Assembly: GCA_963762865.1 (NCBI GenBank)
Contig: CAVXNC010000017.1
Span: 62,001-126,000 of the forward strand
Length of the DNA stretch: 64,000 bases
From: DATHAP01 sp963762865
Lineage (GTDB): Bacteria > Actinomycetota > Actinomycetes > JACCUZ01
Direction: 5' to 3'
Shown: positions 42,901 through 50,983 of the stretch, one piece after another
Position numbering within the stretch: the stretch's first letter is position 1
Layout: every line of letters begins with the position of its first letter
The notes under the pieces: model-generated
Databases searched by the model: none
What the model was told of the DNA's origin: nothing
The model's input: only the letters and a program-made list of their open reading frames with translations
Translations under genes and position numbers: made by a program

Positions 42901-43797
42901 GATGCGCCGCGCCGAGTGCGCCGCAAAGACCCGGTGCTGCTCGGCCGCCGACAGCCGCGCATAGAGCGGCAGGACCTCGACCTCCTCCCGCGCCGAGCGC
43001 AGGTGACCTCGCAGGGCGTCGGCGGTGTCGCGGATCTCGCGCTCGCCGGAGAGGAAGACGAGCACGTCGCCCGGGCCCTCGACGCGCAGCTCGTCGACCG
43101 CCTTGAGGATCGCGGCGACCTGGTCAAGCTCCTCCGCGTCCGGCCGGTCGGGGTCGACCACCGGCCGGTACCGCATCTCGACCGGGTAGGTGCGGCCGGA
43201 CACCTCCACGACAGGTGCGCCGCCGAAGTGCGCCGCGAAGCGCTCGGTGTCGATCGTGGCGGAGGTGATGACCAGCTTGAGGTCCGGCCGGCGGGGGAGC
43301 AGCGACGCCAGGTAGCCGAGCAGGAAGTCGATGTTGAGGCTTCGCTCGTGGGCCTCGTCGACGATGATCGTGTCGTAGCGCGAGAGCTCCCGGTCGCGCT
43401 GGATCTCGGCCAGCAGGATCCCGTCGGTCATCAGCCGCACCATCGTCGACGGCCCGACCCGGTCGGTGAAGCGCACCGAGTAGCCGATGGCGTCGCCGAG
43501 CGGGACCTTCAGCTCCTCGGCGATGCGCTCGGCCACCGTGCGGGCGGCGATCCGCCGCGGTTGGGTGTGCCCGATCAGCCCGTCGACGCCGCGGCCGAGC
43601 TCCAGGCAGATCTTGGGCAGCTGGGTCGTCTTGCCCGACCCGGTCTCGCCCGCGACGACGACGACCTGGTTGTCGCGGATCGCCGCCGCGATGTCGTCCC
43701 GGCGCTGCGCGACCGGTAGCTCGGGAGGGTAGGTGACGCGCAGCGCCTGCAGCGCCTCGAGGCGGCGCTGCCGGCTGCGTACGGAGGTGGACGACAT
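39934..43797 (-). CDS. hrpA: HrpA-type DEAH-box RNA helicase
   Basis: A 1287-residue helicase, the usual HrpA length. Walker A is VVVAGETGSGKTTQLPK (about residue 48), the DEAH box is IIVDEAHERSLNIDFLLG, motif III is VITSATIDTERF, and motif VI is QRAGRCGRTSDGICVRLYSE. The OB-fold and DUF3418 C-terminal parts follow (VRDDAGRVSEADYPDEWRQI; AVSAKRIYRAMDTAQI at the end). HrpA processes mRNA and helps resolve stalled ribosomes in other bacteria. No frameshift or missing motif. Confidence 0.95.
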   Translation of the reverse strand: MSSTSVRSRQRRLEALQALRVTYPPELPVAQRRDDIAAAIRDNQVVVVAGETGSGKTTQLPKICLELGRGVDGLIGHTQPRRIAARTVAERIAEELKVPLGDAIGYSVRFTDRVGPSTMVRLMTDGILLAEIQRDRELSRYDTIIVDEAHERSLNIDFLLGYLASLLPRRPDLKLVITSATIDTERFAAHFGGAPVVEVSGRTYPVEMRYRPVVDPDRPDAEELDQVAAILKAVDELRVEGPGDVLVFLSGEREIRDTADALRGHLRSAREEVEVLPLYARLSAAEQHRVFAAHSARRIVLATNVAETSLTVPGIRYVVDPGTARISRYSHRLKVQRLPIERISQASANQRAGRCGRTSDGICVRLYSEDDFLERPEFTEPEILRTNLASVILSMTALGLGDLDAFPFVEPPDRRQVKDGIDLLEELGALQPRAGDPGAARRLTKVGRTLAQLPVDPRLARMLIEADGNGCVPDVLVIVAAMSIQDPRERPVEHQQAADTMHRRFADDRSDFLAYRNLWVYLQEQQKALSGSAFRRMCRTEFLHYLRIREWQDLVGQLRQVAKSLGISTAGDVGAPGDEPKPVHVSLLAGLLSHIGLWDPDRREYAGARGAHFAVWPGSALFKKPPAWAMAGELVETSRLWGRDLGRIDPEWVEPLAEHLLKRSYSEPHWSTKQGAVMAYERVTLYGVPIIANRRITYGRIDPVLSRDLFIRHALVQGEWRTHHRFFHHNRELLEDVEELEHRARRRDILVDDETLFGFYDERVPADVVSARHFDAWWKKVRRDAPDLLTFDPAMLVRDDAGRVSEADYPDEWRQIESGGPEAGEGDGDPIVLPLTYQFEPGAAADGVTVHVPVAVLNRLRPEGFDWQVPGLRLDLVTAHLRALPKDLRRRFVPAPDTAQAVLERLADPARPRPARQPLVDAMADVLFELTGVDVPPDAWDLERVPPHLRMTFRVEDAEGRVVAEGKDLHALAARLAPTVRRTVSAAAVDVERAGLTGWTFGTLPAGFERTVDGQRVAGFPALVDEGATAAIRVLGSRDEAAHATGLGVRRLLVLSVPSPVKHVVGRLDARQKLALGFSAYPSVPALLADCVDAAVDGLIARYAGEAGGDVADEAAFERLRAMVRADLPEATYDVVTAVAEVLTLGHDLVARATGTAAPTTLPTLVDVREHVERLTAVGFVSRTGVERLGDLRRYLRADAVRLESLPAGAGRDRQRLADVQVVDDEVSKWVASLPAARRGSPAAVGAVAEVRWMVEELRVSLFAQQLGTRHAVSAKRIYRAMDTAQI

Positions 43798-43865
43798 CGG
43801 GCGGGCAGCCTATGTCGGCGGCGCCGGCCGGCGCCGCCGAGTTGGCTCCGCCCAGTCGACTCCGC

Positions 43866-46800
43866 TCAGTCGCCGAGCGGGACCATCGGCAGCGCCACCG
43901 GGCTGGACTCCTGCCAGCTCATGACCGCGGACTGCTCCTGACCGGCCCCGACGACGATGTCGATCGCGTTGGGGTCGCGCGTGTCGGTGTCCTTGCTCGC
44001 CAGGCCGAAGTCCACCTCACCGGCACCGCCGCCGAAGCGCCAGTCCCGGACGAAGCCCAGCGGGTTGGTCGACCAGTAGTCGTAGTCGTAGACCGGACGG
44101 ATGTAGCCGATCCCCTCCCCGGCCTCGGCGTTGCCCATCATGGCCACGCCGAACCGGGTGGTGTCGCCGGCGACGTCGCCCAGGGCCGACGCCGGCACCA
44201 CAGCAGCGATCTGGCTGGTCTCGGGGATGCCGACGAGGTCGATCTCCGCGACCCGGGTGCCGGAGGCGTCGTAGACGCCCGCCTGGTCGAACCGTCCGTC
44301 GACGACGACCACCCGGTCCCACCCGGTAGCCGTGTCCAGGTTGGTGCCGGGCAGCGCCGGGGCGGGGCCGGCCGCCGCACTGTCGCCGAGGTAGATGTTG
44401 ACCTTCTGGTGGGAGATCTGGTCACCGCCGAAGGGGTTGGTCAGGGCACCGGCGATGCCGGTGACGAAGACGTAGCTGTCGCCGTCGCGGTAGGCGGTCA
44501 TCGCGGTCAGGTCGAACGCGCCCGGGACGTAGACGGGGTTCGCCGGGTAGACGTACGTCCCCGGGCCGTTGTCGTCGCCCGTGGGGTCCACCAGCCCGCC
44601 GATGCGTTCGCCGTAGGAGAGCACGGTGCGCGTCTCGGTAGCGGTGCCCCCGGACTTCGAGGTGGCGACGACCGTCACGGTGTTGCGCAGGTCGGGCAGC
44701 TCGACGACCGTCTCGAAGGCCCCGCTGCGGACCGGCACGGTCTGCCGGGTCCCGTTGACGTCCACGTAGACGTTGGTGCCGTTCGTCGTGCCGCTGACCA
44801 CCACGGTCCGCCCGTCGGCCGTCGTGAGCTGCTCGGCCGGGCTGGTGACGCGCAGGCTCGGCGTCGTCAGGTTCTGTCGCTCGTTGGCGTAGCGGCGCGC
44901 GACGACGGTCGGGGTCTCCACCGGGGCGCCAGCAGCGATGCCGTGTGCCAGCCGGACGTACTGCGCCATCGCCCAGGCCAGCGGCGCGGCGGACCCGGTG
45001 CCCTTGCCGAACGTGTGCCCGAAGGAGGTTGGCTCGGGCACGTCCCAGGCCTGCTCGGGGATCAGGTAGCCGTCGTTGGCCGACCGGTGCATCGTCTGCA
45101 GGTAGCTGAACGCGTCGCGTCCGTTGGCGAGCTCGTACTCGCCGCGCTCGCCGGACAGCAGCGGCCACAGCCGCCCGACGCCGTCGGCGTTCTCGGGGAA
45201 GGACCAGGGCCGGCCGTCCTCGTGCTCGCCGTAGCCGTCGAACGTGTAGCGGTGCCACATCCGCCCGCTGGGTGTGTCGGTGGCCAGTGACGAGTCCGAG
45301 TCCGCGATGGAGGCCGCGACGTACGGGTCGGCCGGGGCCTTGACTCCGAGCCGGACGAGCTCGAGGTAGCCGGCGTCGAGGACGGCCCGCTCCTCGTGGA
45401 CGCCGGCACCGTCCGAGTACTCCCGGGTGTCGCCGTCGTCGGGATCGCCGTCGCCCTCGATCCGGACGTAGTACCGACCGTCGCCCACCGGGCCGGTGCT
45501 GGTGAACATCCACTCCTCGGTCCGGCGCTGCCACGAGTCGGCGGTGCCCTGGTAGACCGCTGCGGCGGCCGTGTCCTTGTTGCGCCGCGCGATCTCGGCG
45601 GCGACGGTGAGCCCGGCGATCTGGGCGGCCATGGTGGAGGGGGAGTAGCCGTCCTCGGTCTCCCAGCGCTCCTGCGGGGTCCGGGGTCCGGCCGCCACCA
45701 GGTAGTCCGCGGCGGGGCGGATGTGCTCGAGGTAGAACGTGCGACCCGTGCGGCCGACCTGGCCGGCCAGGATGATGGGGAAGGCGGTCTCGTCGAGCTG
45801 GACGTTGTTCTGGTCCGGCGTGCCGTCGACGTGGGAGTTCTGCGGGAAGTGCCCGTCCGGGCGCTGCTGGCGGGTGAAGAGCCAGTCCACCGCCCGGCCG
45901 GCCGCGGCCCGGTCGCCCGCGGCGAGCAGGCTGGTCACCTGGTGGTAGAGGTCCCGCGCCCACACGAAGTGGTAGCCGCCACCGCCTCCGCCGGAGCCGT
46001 CCGCGTTGACGACCTGCCCCCACGGCAGTGTCAGCGACGCGATGAACGCCCCGGGGAAGGTCTTGTCCTCGTGGGCCTTCACGGTCATCAGGGACACGTT
46101 GTACTGCGTAGCGAGCTCACCCGTGAGCTGCCCAGGCGCCGGGGCGAGTCCGGCGAGGTAGCCCGCCCACTGCGACTGGTAGGCCGCGGCGACGGCGTCG
46201 AACGATGTGCCCAGGGAACCGTCGGCGGCGGCGCGGGCTGCCGCGGCGTCGGGTCCGAAGCCCAGAGCAAGGGTGAAGTGGCTCTGCGCGCCGTCAGTGG
46301 GGATCTCGCCGGTCTGGACGATGTTCCCCGGTCCGGCACTGTCGTACGTGGCGTCCAGGTCGTGGTCGTCGGCGAGGTCGGTCCAGCCGTCGCTGGACCC
46401 CGCGTAGCCGGTCGACGTGGCGGCGAACCCCGTCGAGCTGACCAGGGCACTCGCGACCGGCCGGTCCGCCAGGTGGGTGTCGGAGGCGAGGAGGGCAGCA
46501 GCGGTGCCGCTACCCGAGTCACCGGCCGCCGTGCCCGCCAATGACGGGTCGTAGAGGGCGTACAGCGAGAACGGCTCTCCGGAGAGCGACTCGAACGACA
46601 CGTCCATGACCACCGTCGGACGCTCGGGGTCGGTCACGTAGGTCTTTGTGATCCGCCAGCGCCCACCGTCGTCGGTCGTGATCTGCCGGTAGGTGAGGGA
46701 CGTCGGGTCCGCGAGCTCGACCCGCTGGGTGGTGCCGTCGGTCTCGCGCTGGCTGGAGGTCGAGCCGTCGCTGACCACGAACCCGAGGTCGCGCACGTTG

Positions 46801-47051
46801 GGGGTGTCCGCCGCGGGGTAGTACGTCTCGCTCATGGTGCCGTCGGTGAGCGTGTACCAGACCTTCGACGTCCGGCCGAGCGACGTGCCGATGCCGTCCT
46901 TGTCACCGCTGCGCCAGGTCGCGGCCGCCCCGGGAGCACCCGGTGCCTCGCCGTCCGCCGCGCCGGCGGGCGCGAGCGGGCCGAGGGGGACCATCAGGAG
47001 GGCGGTCGTCGATGCGGCCACCAAGGCCGTTGTCCGGGCTCGGTGGGTCAT
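43866..47051 (-). CDS. secreted GH15 glucoamylase/glucodextranase-like enzyme
   Basis: A 1061-residue exported protein. After the signal peptide (residues 1-31) come a glucodextranase-type N-terminal beta domain (residues about 40-290), a GH15 alpha/alpha barrel (about 300-690; GGYHFVWARDLYHQVTSLLA, NNVQLDETAFPIILAGQVG, SANDGYLIPEQAWDVPEPTS carrying the likely catalytic Glu) and a C-terminal Ig-like plus DOMON-like glucan-binding region (SYVFVTGIAGALTNPFGGDQ). It should release glucose from alpha-glucans outside the cell. ATG 47051 was chosen for its signal peptide. It diverges from the ECF42 operon. Confidence 0.9.
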   Translation of the reverse strand: MTHRARTTALVAASTTALLMVPLGPLAPAGAADGEAPGAPGAAATWRSGDKDGIGTSLGRTSKVWYTLTDGTMSETYYPAADTPNVRDLGFVVSDGSTSSQRETDGTTQRVELADPTSLTYRQITTDDGGRWRITKTYVTDPERPTVVMDVSFESLSGEPFSLYALYDPSLAGTAAGDSGSGTAAALLASDTHLADRPVASALVSSTGFAATSTGYAGSSDGWTDLADDHDLDATYDSAGPGNIVQTGEIPTDGAQSHFTLALGFGPDAAAARAAADGSLGTSFDAVAAAYQSQWAGYLAGLAPAPGQLTGELATQYNVSLMTVKAHEDKTFPGAFIASLTLPWGQVVNADGSGGGGGGYHFVWARDLYHQVTSLLAAGDRAAAGRAVDWLFTRQQRPDGHFPQNSHVDGTPDQNNVQLDETAFPIILAGQVGRTGRTFYLEHIRPAADYLVAAGPRTPQERWETEDGYSPSTMAAQIAGLTVAAEIARRNKDTAAAAVYQGTADSWQRRTEEWMFTSTGPVGDGRYYVRIEGDGDPDDGDTREYSDGAGVHEERAVLDAGYLELVRLGVKAPADPYVAASIADSDSSLATDTPSGRMWHRYTFDGYGEHEDGRPWSFPENADGVGRLWPLLSGERGEYELANGRDAFSYLQTMHRSANDGYLIPEQAWDVPEPTSFGHTFGKGTGSAAPLAWAMAQYVRLAHGIAAGAPVETPTVVARRYANERQNLTTPSLRVTSPAEQLTTADGRTVVVSGTTNGTNVYVDVNGTRQTVPVRSGAFETVVELPDLRNTVTVVATSKSGGTATETRTVLSYGERIGGLVDPTGDDNGPGTYVYPANPVYVPGAFDLTAMTAYRDGDSYVFVTGIAGALTNPFGGDQISHQKVNIYLGDSAAAGPAPALPGTNLDTATGWDRVVVVDGRFDQAGVYDASGTRVAEIDLVGIPETSQIAAVVPASALGDVAGDTTRFGVAMMGNAEAGEGIGYIRPVYDYDYWSTNPLGFVRDWRFGGGAGEVDFGLASKDTDTRDPNAIDIVVGAGQEQSAVMSWQESSPVALPMVPLGD

Positions 47052-47100
47052 GCTCGTGCCCTGCCCCCGCGGTACCGGCGGAAAACGCTTCCTGCTGCAG

Positions 47101-47127
47101 TGTCGATTTCCACCCCCGCCGCCCGTC
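47101..47127 (+). promoter_or_regulatory. candidate ECF42 promoter
   Basis: TGTCGA (47101-47106), 17 bases, CGTC (47124-47127), 76 bases before the DGPF gene. Published ECF42 target promoters have TGTCGA at -35 and CGA/TC at -10, so this fits autoregulation by the sigma factor encoded at 47594. Confidence 0.65.
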
Positions 47128-47138
47128 GTGGTGGTGTC

Positions 47139-47170
47139 AGAGTCGATCCAGAGTCGATCGAGAGCCGATC
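47139..47170 (+). repeat. three 10-bp direct repeats at 11-bp period in the leader
   Basis: AGAGTCGATC (47139-47148), AGAGTCGATC (47150-47159) and AGAGCCGATC (47161-47170), each one helical turn apart, lie between the ECF42 promoter and the DGPF start. They may be a regulator-binding site or slippage repeats. Confidence 0.6.
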
Positions 47171-47202
47171 CGGGGCGGGCGCTCCGGGAAGGGGAGATCC
47201 AC

Positions 47203-47550
47203 ATGAGCGAGTACCTGATCCTGATCTTCGAGGAGGAGAAGGCCTACGCCGAGGGCGGCCCGGAGGTCTACGGGGAGGTCATGGAGGCGCACCGCCGGTT
47301 CAGCGACCAGGTGCCGGAGATCGGCGGCAAGATCCTCGGCGGCGAGGCCCTCCAGCCGACGAGCACCGCGACCACCATCCGCAACGACGTCGTGACCGAC
47401 GGACCGTTCGCGGAGACCAAGGAGGCTCTGGGCGGCTACTACCTGGTCGAGGCCCGCGACCTCGACCACGCGCTGGAGATCGGCAAGCTCTGCCCGGCGC
47501 GGTTCGGCTGCGTCGAGGTCCGGCCGGTCCTGGAGTTCCCCGACGAGTGA
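47203..47550 (+). CDS. YCII/DGPF-domain protein of the ECF42 system
   Basis: A 115-residue protein with the family signature VTDGPFAETKEALGGYYLVE, where DGPF names the group. It opens MSEYLILIFEEEKAYAEG. DGPF proteins are encoded next to ECF42 sigma factors across actinobacteria and are thought to be outputs, possibly enzymes or binding proteins; the exact activity is not known. ATG 47203 has GGGGAG upstream. The sigma gene starts 44 bases after the stop, so they share a transcript. Confidence 0.9.
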   Translation: MSEYLILIFEEEKAYAEGGPEVYGEVMEAHRRFSDQVPEIGGKILGGEALQPTSTATTIRNDVVTDGPFAETKEALGGYYLVEARDLDHALEIGKLCPARFGCVEVRPVLEFPDE

Positions 47551-47593
47551 GCCCCCGACGAGTCAGCCCGCGACCAGCGAGCCGGGGGGACGA

Positions 47594-48901
47594 ATGACCT
47601 CTGCCGAGGAGGTCCGGCGCGCCGTCGCCGACGCGCACCGTCGCGAGTGGGGCTTCGTCCTCGCCGCGACGGCGCGCGTCGCGGGCAGCATCGACGTCGC
47701 GGAGGAGTGCGTGCAGGACGCGTACGGTGCCGCGCTGGACGCCTGGCTGCGCGACGGCATCCCGAGCTCGCCCGGTGCCTGGCTGACGACCACCGCGCGC
47801 CGGCGTGCCCTCGACGTGCTGCGACGCGACCAGACGCTGCGGCGCAAGCTGCCGCTGCTAGTGGAGCCGGTCGACACGTTCGACATGGGGCCGGCCCCCG
47901 GCGAGGACGAGCCCGAGGCCATCCCGGACGACCGGCTCCGCCTGGTCTTCACCTGCTGTCACCCCGCCCTGTCGCGCGAGGCGCAGGTGGCGCTCACCCT
48001 GCGGCTGGTCTGCGGGCTGTCGACGGACGAGATCGCGCGAGCGTTCCTCGTGCCGGAGGCCACCATGGCAGCCCGGGTGACCCGGGCGAAGAAGAAGATC
48101 GCCGCAGCCCGCATCCCCTACCGGGTGCCGGAGCAGGCCGACCTCCCCGAGCGGCTGGACGCCGTCCTGACCGTCGTGCACCTGGTCTTCACGACCGGCC
48201 ACGTCGCACCGACCGGCGACGACCTCGTGCGTCCGGACCTCGTCGAGCGCGCCGTCGACCTTGCCCGGGTGCTCCGGACCTTGATGCCGGACGAGCGAGA
48301 GGTGGCCGGGCTGCTCGCCCTGATGCTGCTGACCGACGCGCGGCGAGCGGCGCGGACCGGGCCCGACGGCGGGCTCGTCCTTCTGGAGGACCAGGACCGA
48401 GCGCGGTGGGACCCGGTCCGGCTGACCGAGGGGGTCGCGCTGGCCCGGGAGTCGGCTCACGGCCGGCCGGGTCGCTTCGTGCTGCAGGCCGCCGTGGCTG
48501 CCGAGCACGGCCGCGCCCGGACGTACGACGAGACCGACTGGCAGCGGATCCTCGACCTCTACGACGCGATGCTCACGGTCTGGCCGAGCCCCGTCGTCGC
48601 CCTCAACCGGGTGGTCGCGGTGCTGATGGTGCACGGCCCGGAGACAGCGCTCGCCGACCTGACGGTGGTGGCGGAGGACCCGCGGATGACCGGCTATCGC
48701 TACCTCGCGTCGACCCGGGCCGACCTGCTGCGCCGCCTCGGCCGTCACGCGGAGGCGGCCGCGGCGTACCGGGAGGCGATCGCGGCCGCGGACAACGCCG
48801 CCGAGCGCGCCTTCCTGACCGGCCGGCTCGCCGAGGTCAGCCCGCCACGGCGCGAGCCGGACGGGACGCAGAGCGCAGCAGGGACGTCAGCGCCGCGCTG
48901 A
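47594..48901 (+). CDS. ECF42 sigma factor with long C-terminal (TPR-like) extension
   Basis: A 435-residue sigma factor of the ECF42 group. Region 2 (AEECVQDAYGAALDAWLRDG, TTTARRRALDVLRRDQTLR) and region 4 (LSREAQVALTLRLVCGLSTD, FLVPEATMAARVTRAKKKI) are followed from about residue 180 by the long helical C-terminal domain of this group (DYRYLASTRADLLRR-like repeats). In ECF42 this extension is needed for activity and replaces a separate anti-sigma factor. Its last 65 bases overlap the convergent gene at 48837. Confidence 0.92.
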   Translation: MTSAEEVRRAVADAHRREWGFVLAATARVAGSIDVAEECVQDAYGAALDAWLRDGIPSSPGAWLTTTARRRALDVLRRDQTLRRKLPLLVEPVDTFDMGPAPGEDEPEAIPDDRLRLVFTCCHPALSREAQVALTLRLVCGLSTDEIARAFLVPEATMAARVTRAKKKIAAARIPYRVPEQADLPERLDAVLTVVHLVFTTGHVAPTGDDLVRPDLVERAVDLARVLRTLMPDEREVAGLLALMLLTDARRAARTGPDGGLVLLEDQDRARWDPVRLTEGVALARESAHGRPGRFVLQAAVAAEHGRARTYDETDWQRILDLYDAMLTVWPSPVVALNRVVAVLMVHGPETALADLTVVAEDPRMTGYRYLASTRADLLRRLGRHAEAAAAYREAIAAADNAAERAFLTGRLAEVSPPRREPDGTQSAAGTSAPR

Positions 48902-49292
48902 AGAGCCCGGCGCAGGCGATCTCGATCGGCAGCCGATGGGAGGCCTCCGGCTGGATCGCGGAGTGTGCCCGGTCCAGCCAGCGCGGGAAGGGCGACCGGC
49001 CCAGGAACTGGTTGCTCGGCTTGTCCATGTCGGGCAGGCAGGCGCCGAAGATGCCAGCCAGGACGCGCAGCCGCAGGTGCGACGGCGTCTCCCGGGTGAT
49101 GACCCCGATCATGGCCAGGCCGAGCAGCCCGTCGGGCACCGCGATCTTCATCAGGTGCTCCTCGGGCAGCCCGAAGTGCGGCAGCGAGTCGAGCACGAAG
49201 TGCGAGGCGAAGCCACGGCACGCGGCGCTGAGCGGGTCGCCGGACAGTGCTCCGATCACGGCACCGCTCAGGACGTGGTTGGTGATGAGCAC
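48837..49292 (-). CDS. small membrane-associated protein of unknown function
   Basis: A 151-residue protein starting VLITNHVLSGAVIGALSGDP, with ASHFVLDSLPHFGLPEEHLM, hydrophobic stretches (DGLLGLAMIGVITRE, LRVLAGIFGACLPDMDKPSN) and several His/Asp residues placed like those of membrane-bound metal-dependent hydrolases (SHFVLDSLPH, CLPDMDKP). The assignment is weak. GTG 49292 was chosen; the longer open frame overlaps the CDF transporter gene. It lies downstream of that gene, 22 bases away. Confidence 0.55.
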   Translation of the reverse strand: MLITNHVLSGAVIGALSGDPLSAACRGFASHFVLDSLPHFGLPEEHLMKIAVPDGLLGLAMIGVITRETPSHLRLRVLAGIFGACLPDMDKPSNQFLGRSPFPRWLDRAHSAIQPEASHRLPIEIACAGLFSAALTSLLRSASRPARAVAG

Positions 49293-49314
49293 CTGCCCAC
49301 CATCGCAGACCTCG

Positions 49315-50433
49315 TCAGTCCGGGGCCCCGGCTCGGTCGGGTCGGTGGTGCCCCGTGAGGTCGTGCGGGTGACCGGCCGGGTCGGCATGCACCAGCGCGG
49401 CGTGCAGCCGGGCGACGTCATGGAGCAGCTGGTGCTCCGTCGCCTCGGCGACCTCGTGCGCCTGGACGAGCGTGAGGTGCGGGTCCACGACGATCTCGAT
49501 CTCGGCGCGCAGCGTGTGCCCGATCCAGCGCAGCCGTACGTCGCCGACGTCGAGCACCCCGGGCGTGCGGCGTGCCGTGGCCTCGACGGTGTCGACCAGC
49601 TCCGGGTCGACGGCGTCCATCAGCCGCCGGTAGACGTCCCGGGCGGCGTCGCGGAGGACCGACAGCACGGCGACCGTGATGAGCAGGCCGATCAGCGGGT
49701 CGGCCTGCTCGAAGCCGAGGGCGACACCGGCCGCACCGAGGACGACCCCCAGGGAGGTGAAGCCGTCGGTGCGGGCGTGCAGCCCGTCGGCGACCAGCGC
49801 CGCAGACCCGATCCGCCTGCCCACGGTGATCCGGTAGCGGGCGACCGCCTCGTTGCCGACGAACCCGACCAGCCCGGCGACCGCGACGATCCAGAGGTGG
49901 TCGATGTCCTGCGGGTCGGCCAGCCGGCGGACCGCCTCCACCGCGGCCACGACCGCGGACGCCGCGATGAAGAGCACGACCACGATCCCGGCCAGGTCCT
50001 CCGCGCGGCCGAAGCCGTAGGTGTAGCGCCGGGTCGCCGCGCGTCGGCCGAGCGTGAAGGCGACGGCGATCGGCAGGGCCGTCAGGGCGTCCGCGAAGTT
50101 GTGGATCGTGTCGACGAGCAGCGCGACCGAGCCGCTCACCGCGACGACGGCCAGCTGCACCAGCGCCGTCACCATCAGGGCGAGGAAGGACAGCAGCAGC
50201 GCGCGCATCCCGGCCCGGCTGGACTCCAGCTCGCTGTCCATCGCGACGGCCGCGTCGTGGCTGTGCGGTGCGACCAGGTGCCGGAGCCGGCCGAGCAGGC
50301 CGCCGGGCTCGTCGTGGTCGTGGTCGTCGTGGGCGTGCGCGTGGTCGTCGTGCCCGTGGTCGTGCCCGTGGTCGTCGGGCGGGTCCGCGACGTGCGGGTG
50401 CGGGTGCCCCGGCTCGTCGTGCGGGTGGGTCAC
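49315..50433 (-). CDS. cation diffusion facilitator (CDF) with His-rich N-terminus
   Basis: A 372-residue zinc/cobalt-type cation exporter. The first 60 residues are a His/Asp-rich loop of repeated HDHD-like units, typical metal-buffering sequence. Six membrane segments follow; HNFADALTALPIAVAF and DGLHARTDGFTSLGVVLGAA hold the paired metal-site residues (HxxxD, HxxxD). The cytoplasmic C-terminal domain includes LDVGDVRLRWIGHTLRAEIE. GTG 50433 overlaps the stop of the DinB gene (GTGA), so they are coupled. Confidence 0.92.
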   Translation of the reverse strand: MTHPHDEPGHPHPHVADPPDDHGHDHGHDDHAHAHDDHDHDEPGGLLGRLRHLVAPHSHDAAVAMDSELESSRAGMRALLLSFLALMVTALVQLAVVAVSGSVALLVDTIHNFADALTALPIAVAFTLGRRAATRRYTYGFGRAEDLAGIVVVLFIAASAVVAAVEAVRRLADPQDIDHLWIVAVAGLVGFVGNEAVARYRITVGRRIGSAALVADGLHARTDGFTSLGVVLGAAGVALGFEQADPLIGLLITVAVLSVLRDAARDVYRRLMDAVDPELVDTVEATARRTPGVLDVGDVRLRWIGHTLRAEIEIVVDPHLTLVQAHEVAEATEHQLLHDVARLHAALVHADPAGHPHDLTGHHRPDRAGAPD

Positions 50434-50972
50434 TGCGTCTCGCCCGTCGCACCCACGTCGTGCTCGTGATGGACCAGGTCGTGCAGGAAGTACTGCGCCA
50501 GCGTGGTGACCGTGAAGACCGACCCGTTGCTGCGCCGGCCTGACCGGTCGGCCTGGTCCGGGCGTACGGCCGCGAACCGCGCCGCGATCGCCTCGGCCTC
50601 CGCCGCGAGCTCGTCGGCCACCTGGCCGGGGTCCTGCTCGCCGTAGCGCTCCTCGACAGCCGTCACGTCCTGGTCCCAGTTCGCGAAGGCCGGGTCGTCG
50701 CGCTCCAGCATCAGCACGAGCCGCTCGTCGAAGAGGTGGCACACGTCGCGGACATGACAGGCGTACTCGAGCGGCGACCAGGTGCTCTCGTCCGGCCGGT
50801 CCCGCACGTCGGGGCGGGCAAGCACCGCCTGCCAGCGCGGCACGCTGGCCCGGACCCGCGGTGCCACGTCCGCCAGTGAGACGTCCCCGGCGGTCATCCC
50901 GCACTCGGGACAGGGCTCGCGGAGGACCCAGGTCCAGTCCTTGGTGTCCGGGACTATCGCCACGTCGGGCAC
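50430..50972 (-). CDS. DinB-fold (mycothiol-transferase-like) protein
   Basis: A 180-residue DinB-superfamily protein. It has WSPLEYACHVRDVCHLFDER (metal-ligand His) and LAQYFLHDLVHHEHDVGA near the C-terminus, another His pair. Near the N-terminus LREPCPECGMTAGD is an additional Cys pair. Such proteins usually use mycothiol or bacillithiol; the substrate is unknown. It is the first gene of a coupled pair with the CDF exporter, so a link with metal or thiol stress is plausible but unproven. Confidence 0.8.
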   Translation of the reverse strand: MPDVAIVPDTKDWTWVLREPCPECGMTAGDVSLADVAPRVRASVPRWQAVLARPDVRDRPDESTWSPLEYACHVRDVCHLFDERLVLMLERDDPAFANWDQDVTAVEERYGEQDPGQVADELAAEAEAIAARFAAVRPDQADRSGRRSNGSVFTVTTLAQYFLHDLVHHEHDVGATGETQ

Positions 50973-50983
50973 GATACGCAGTC

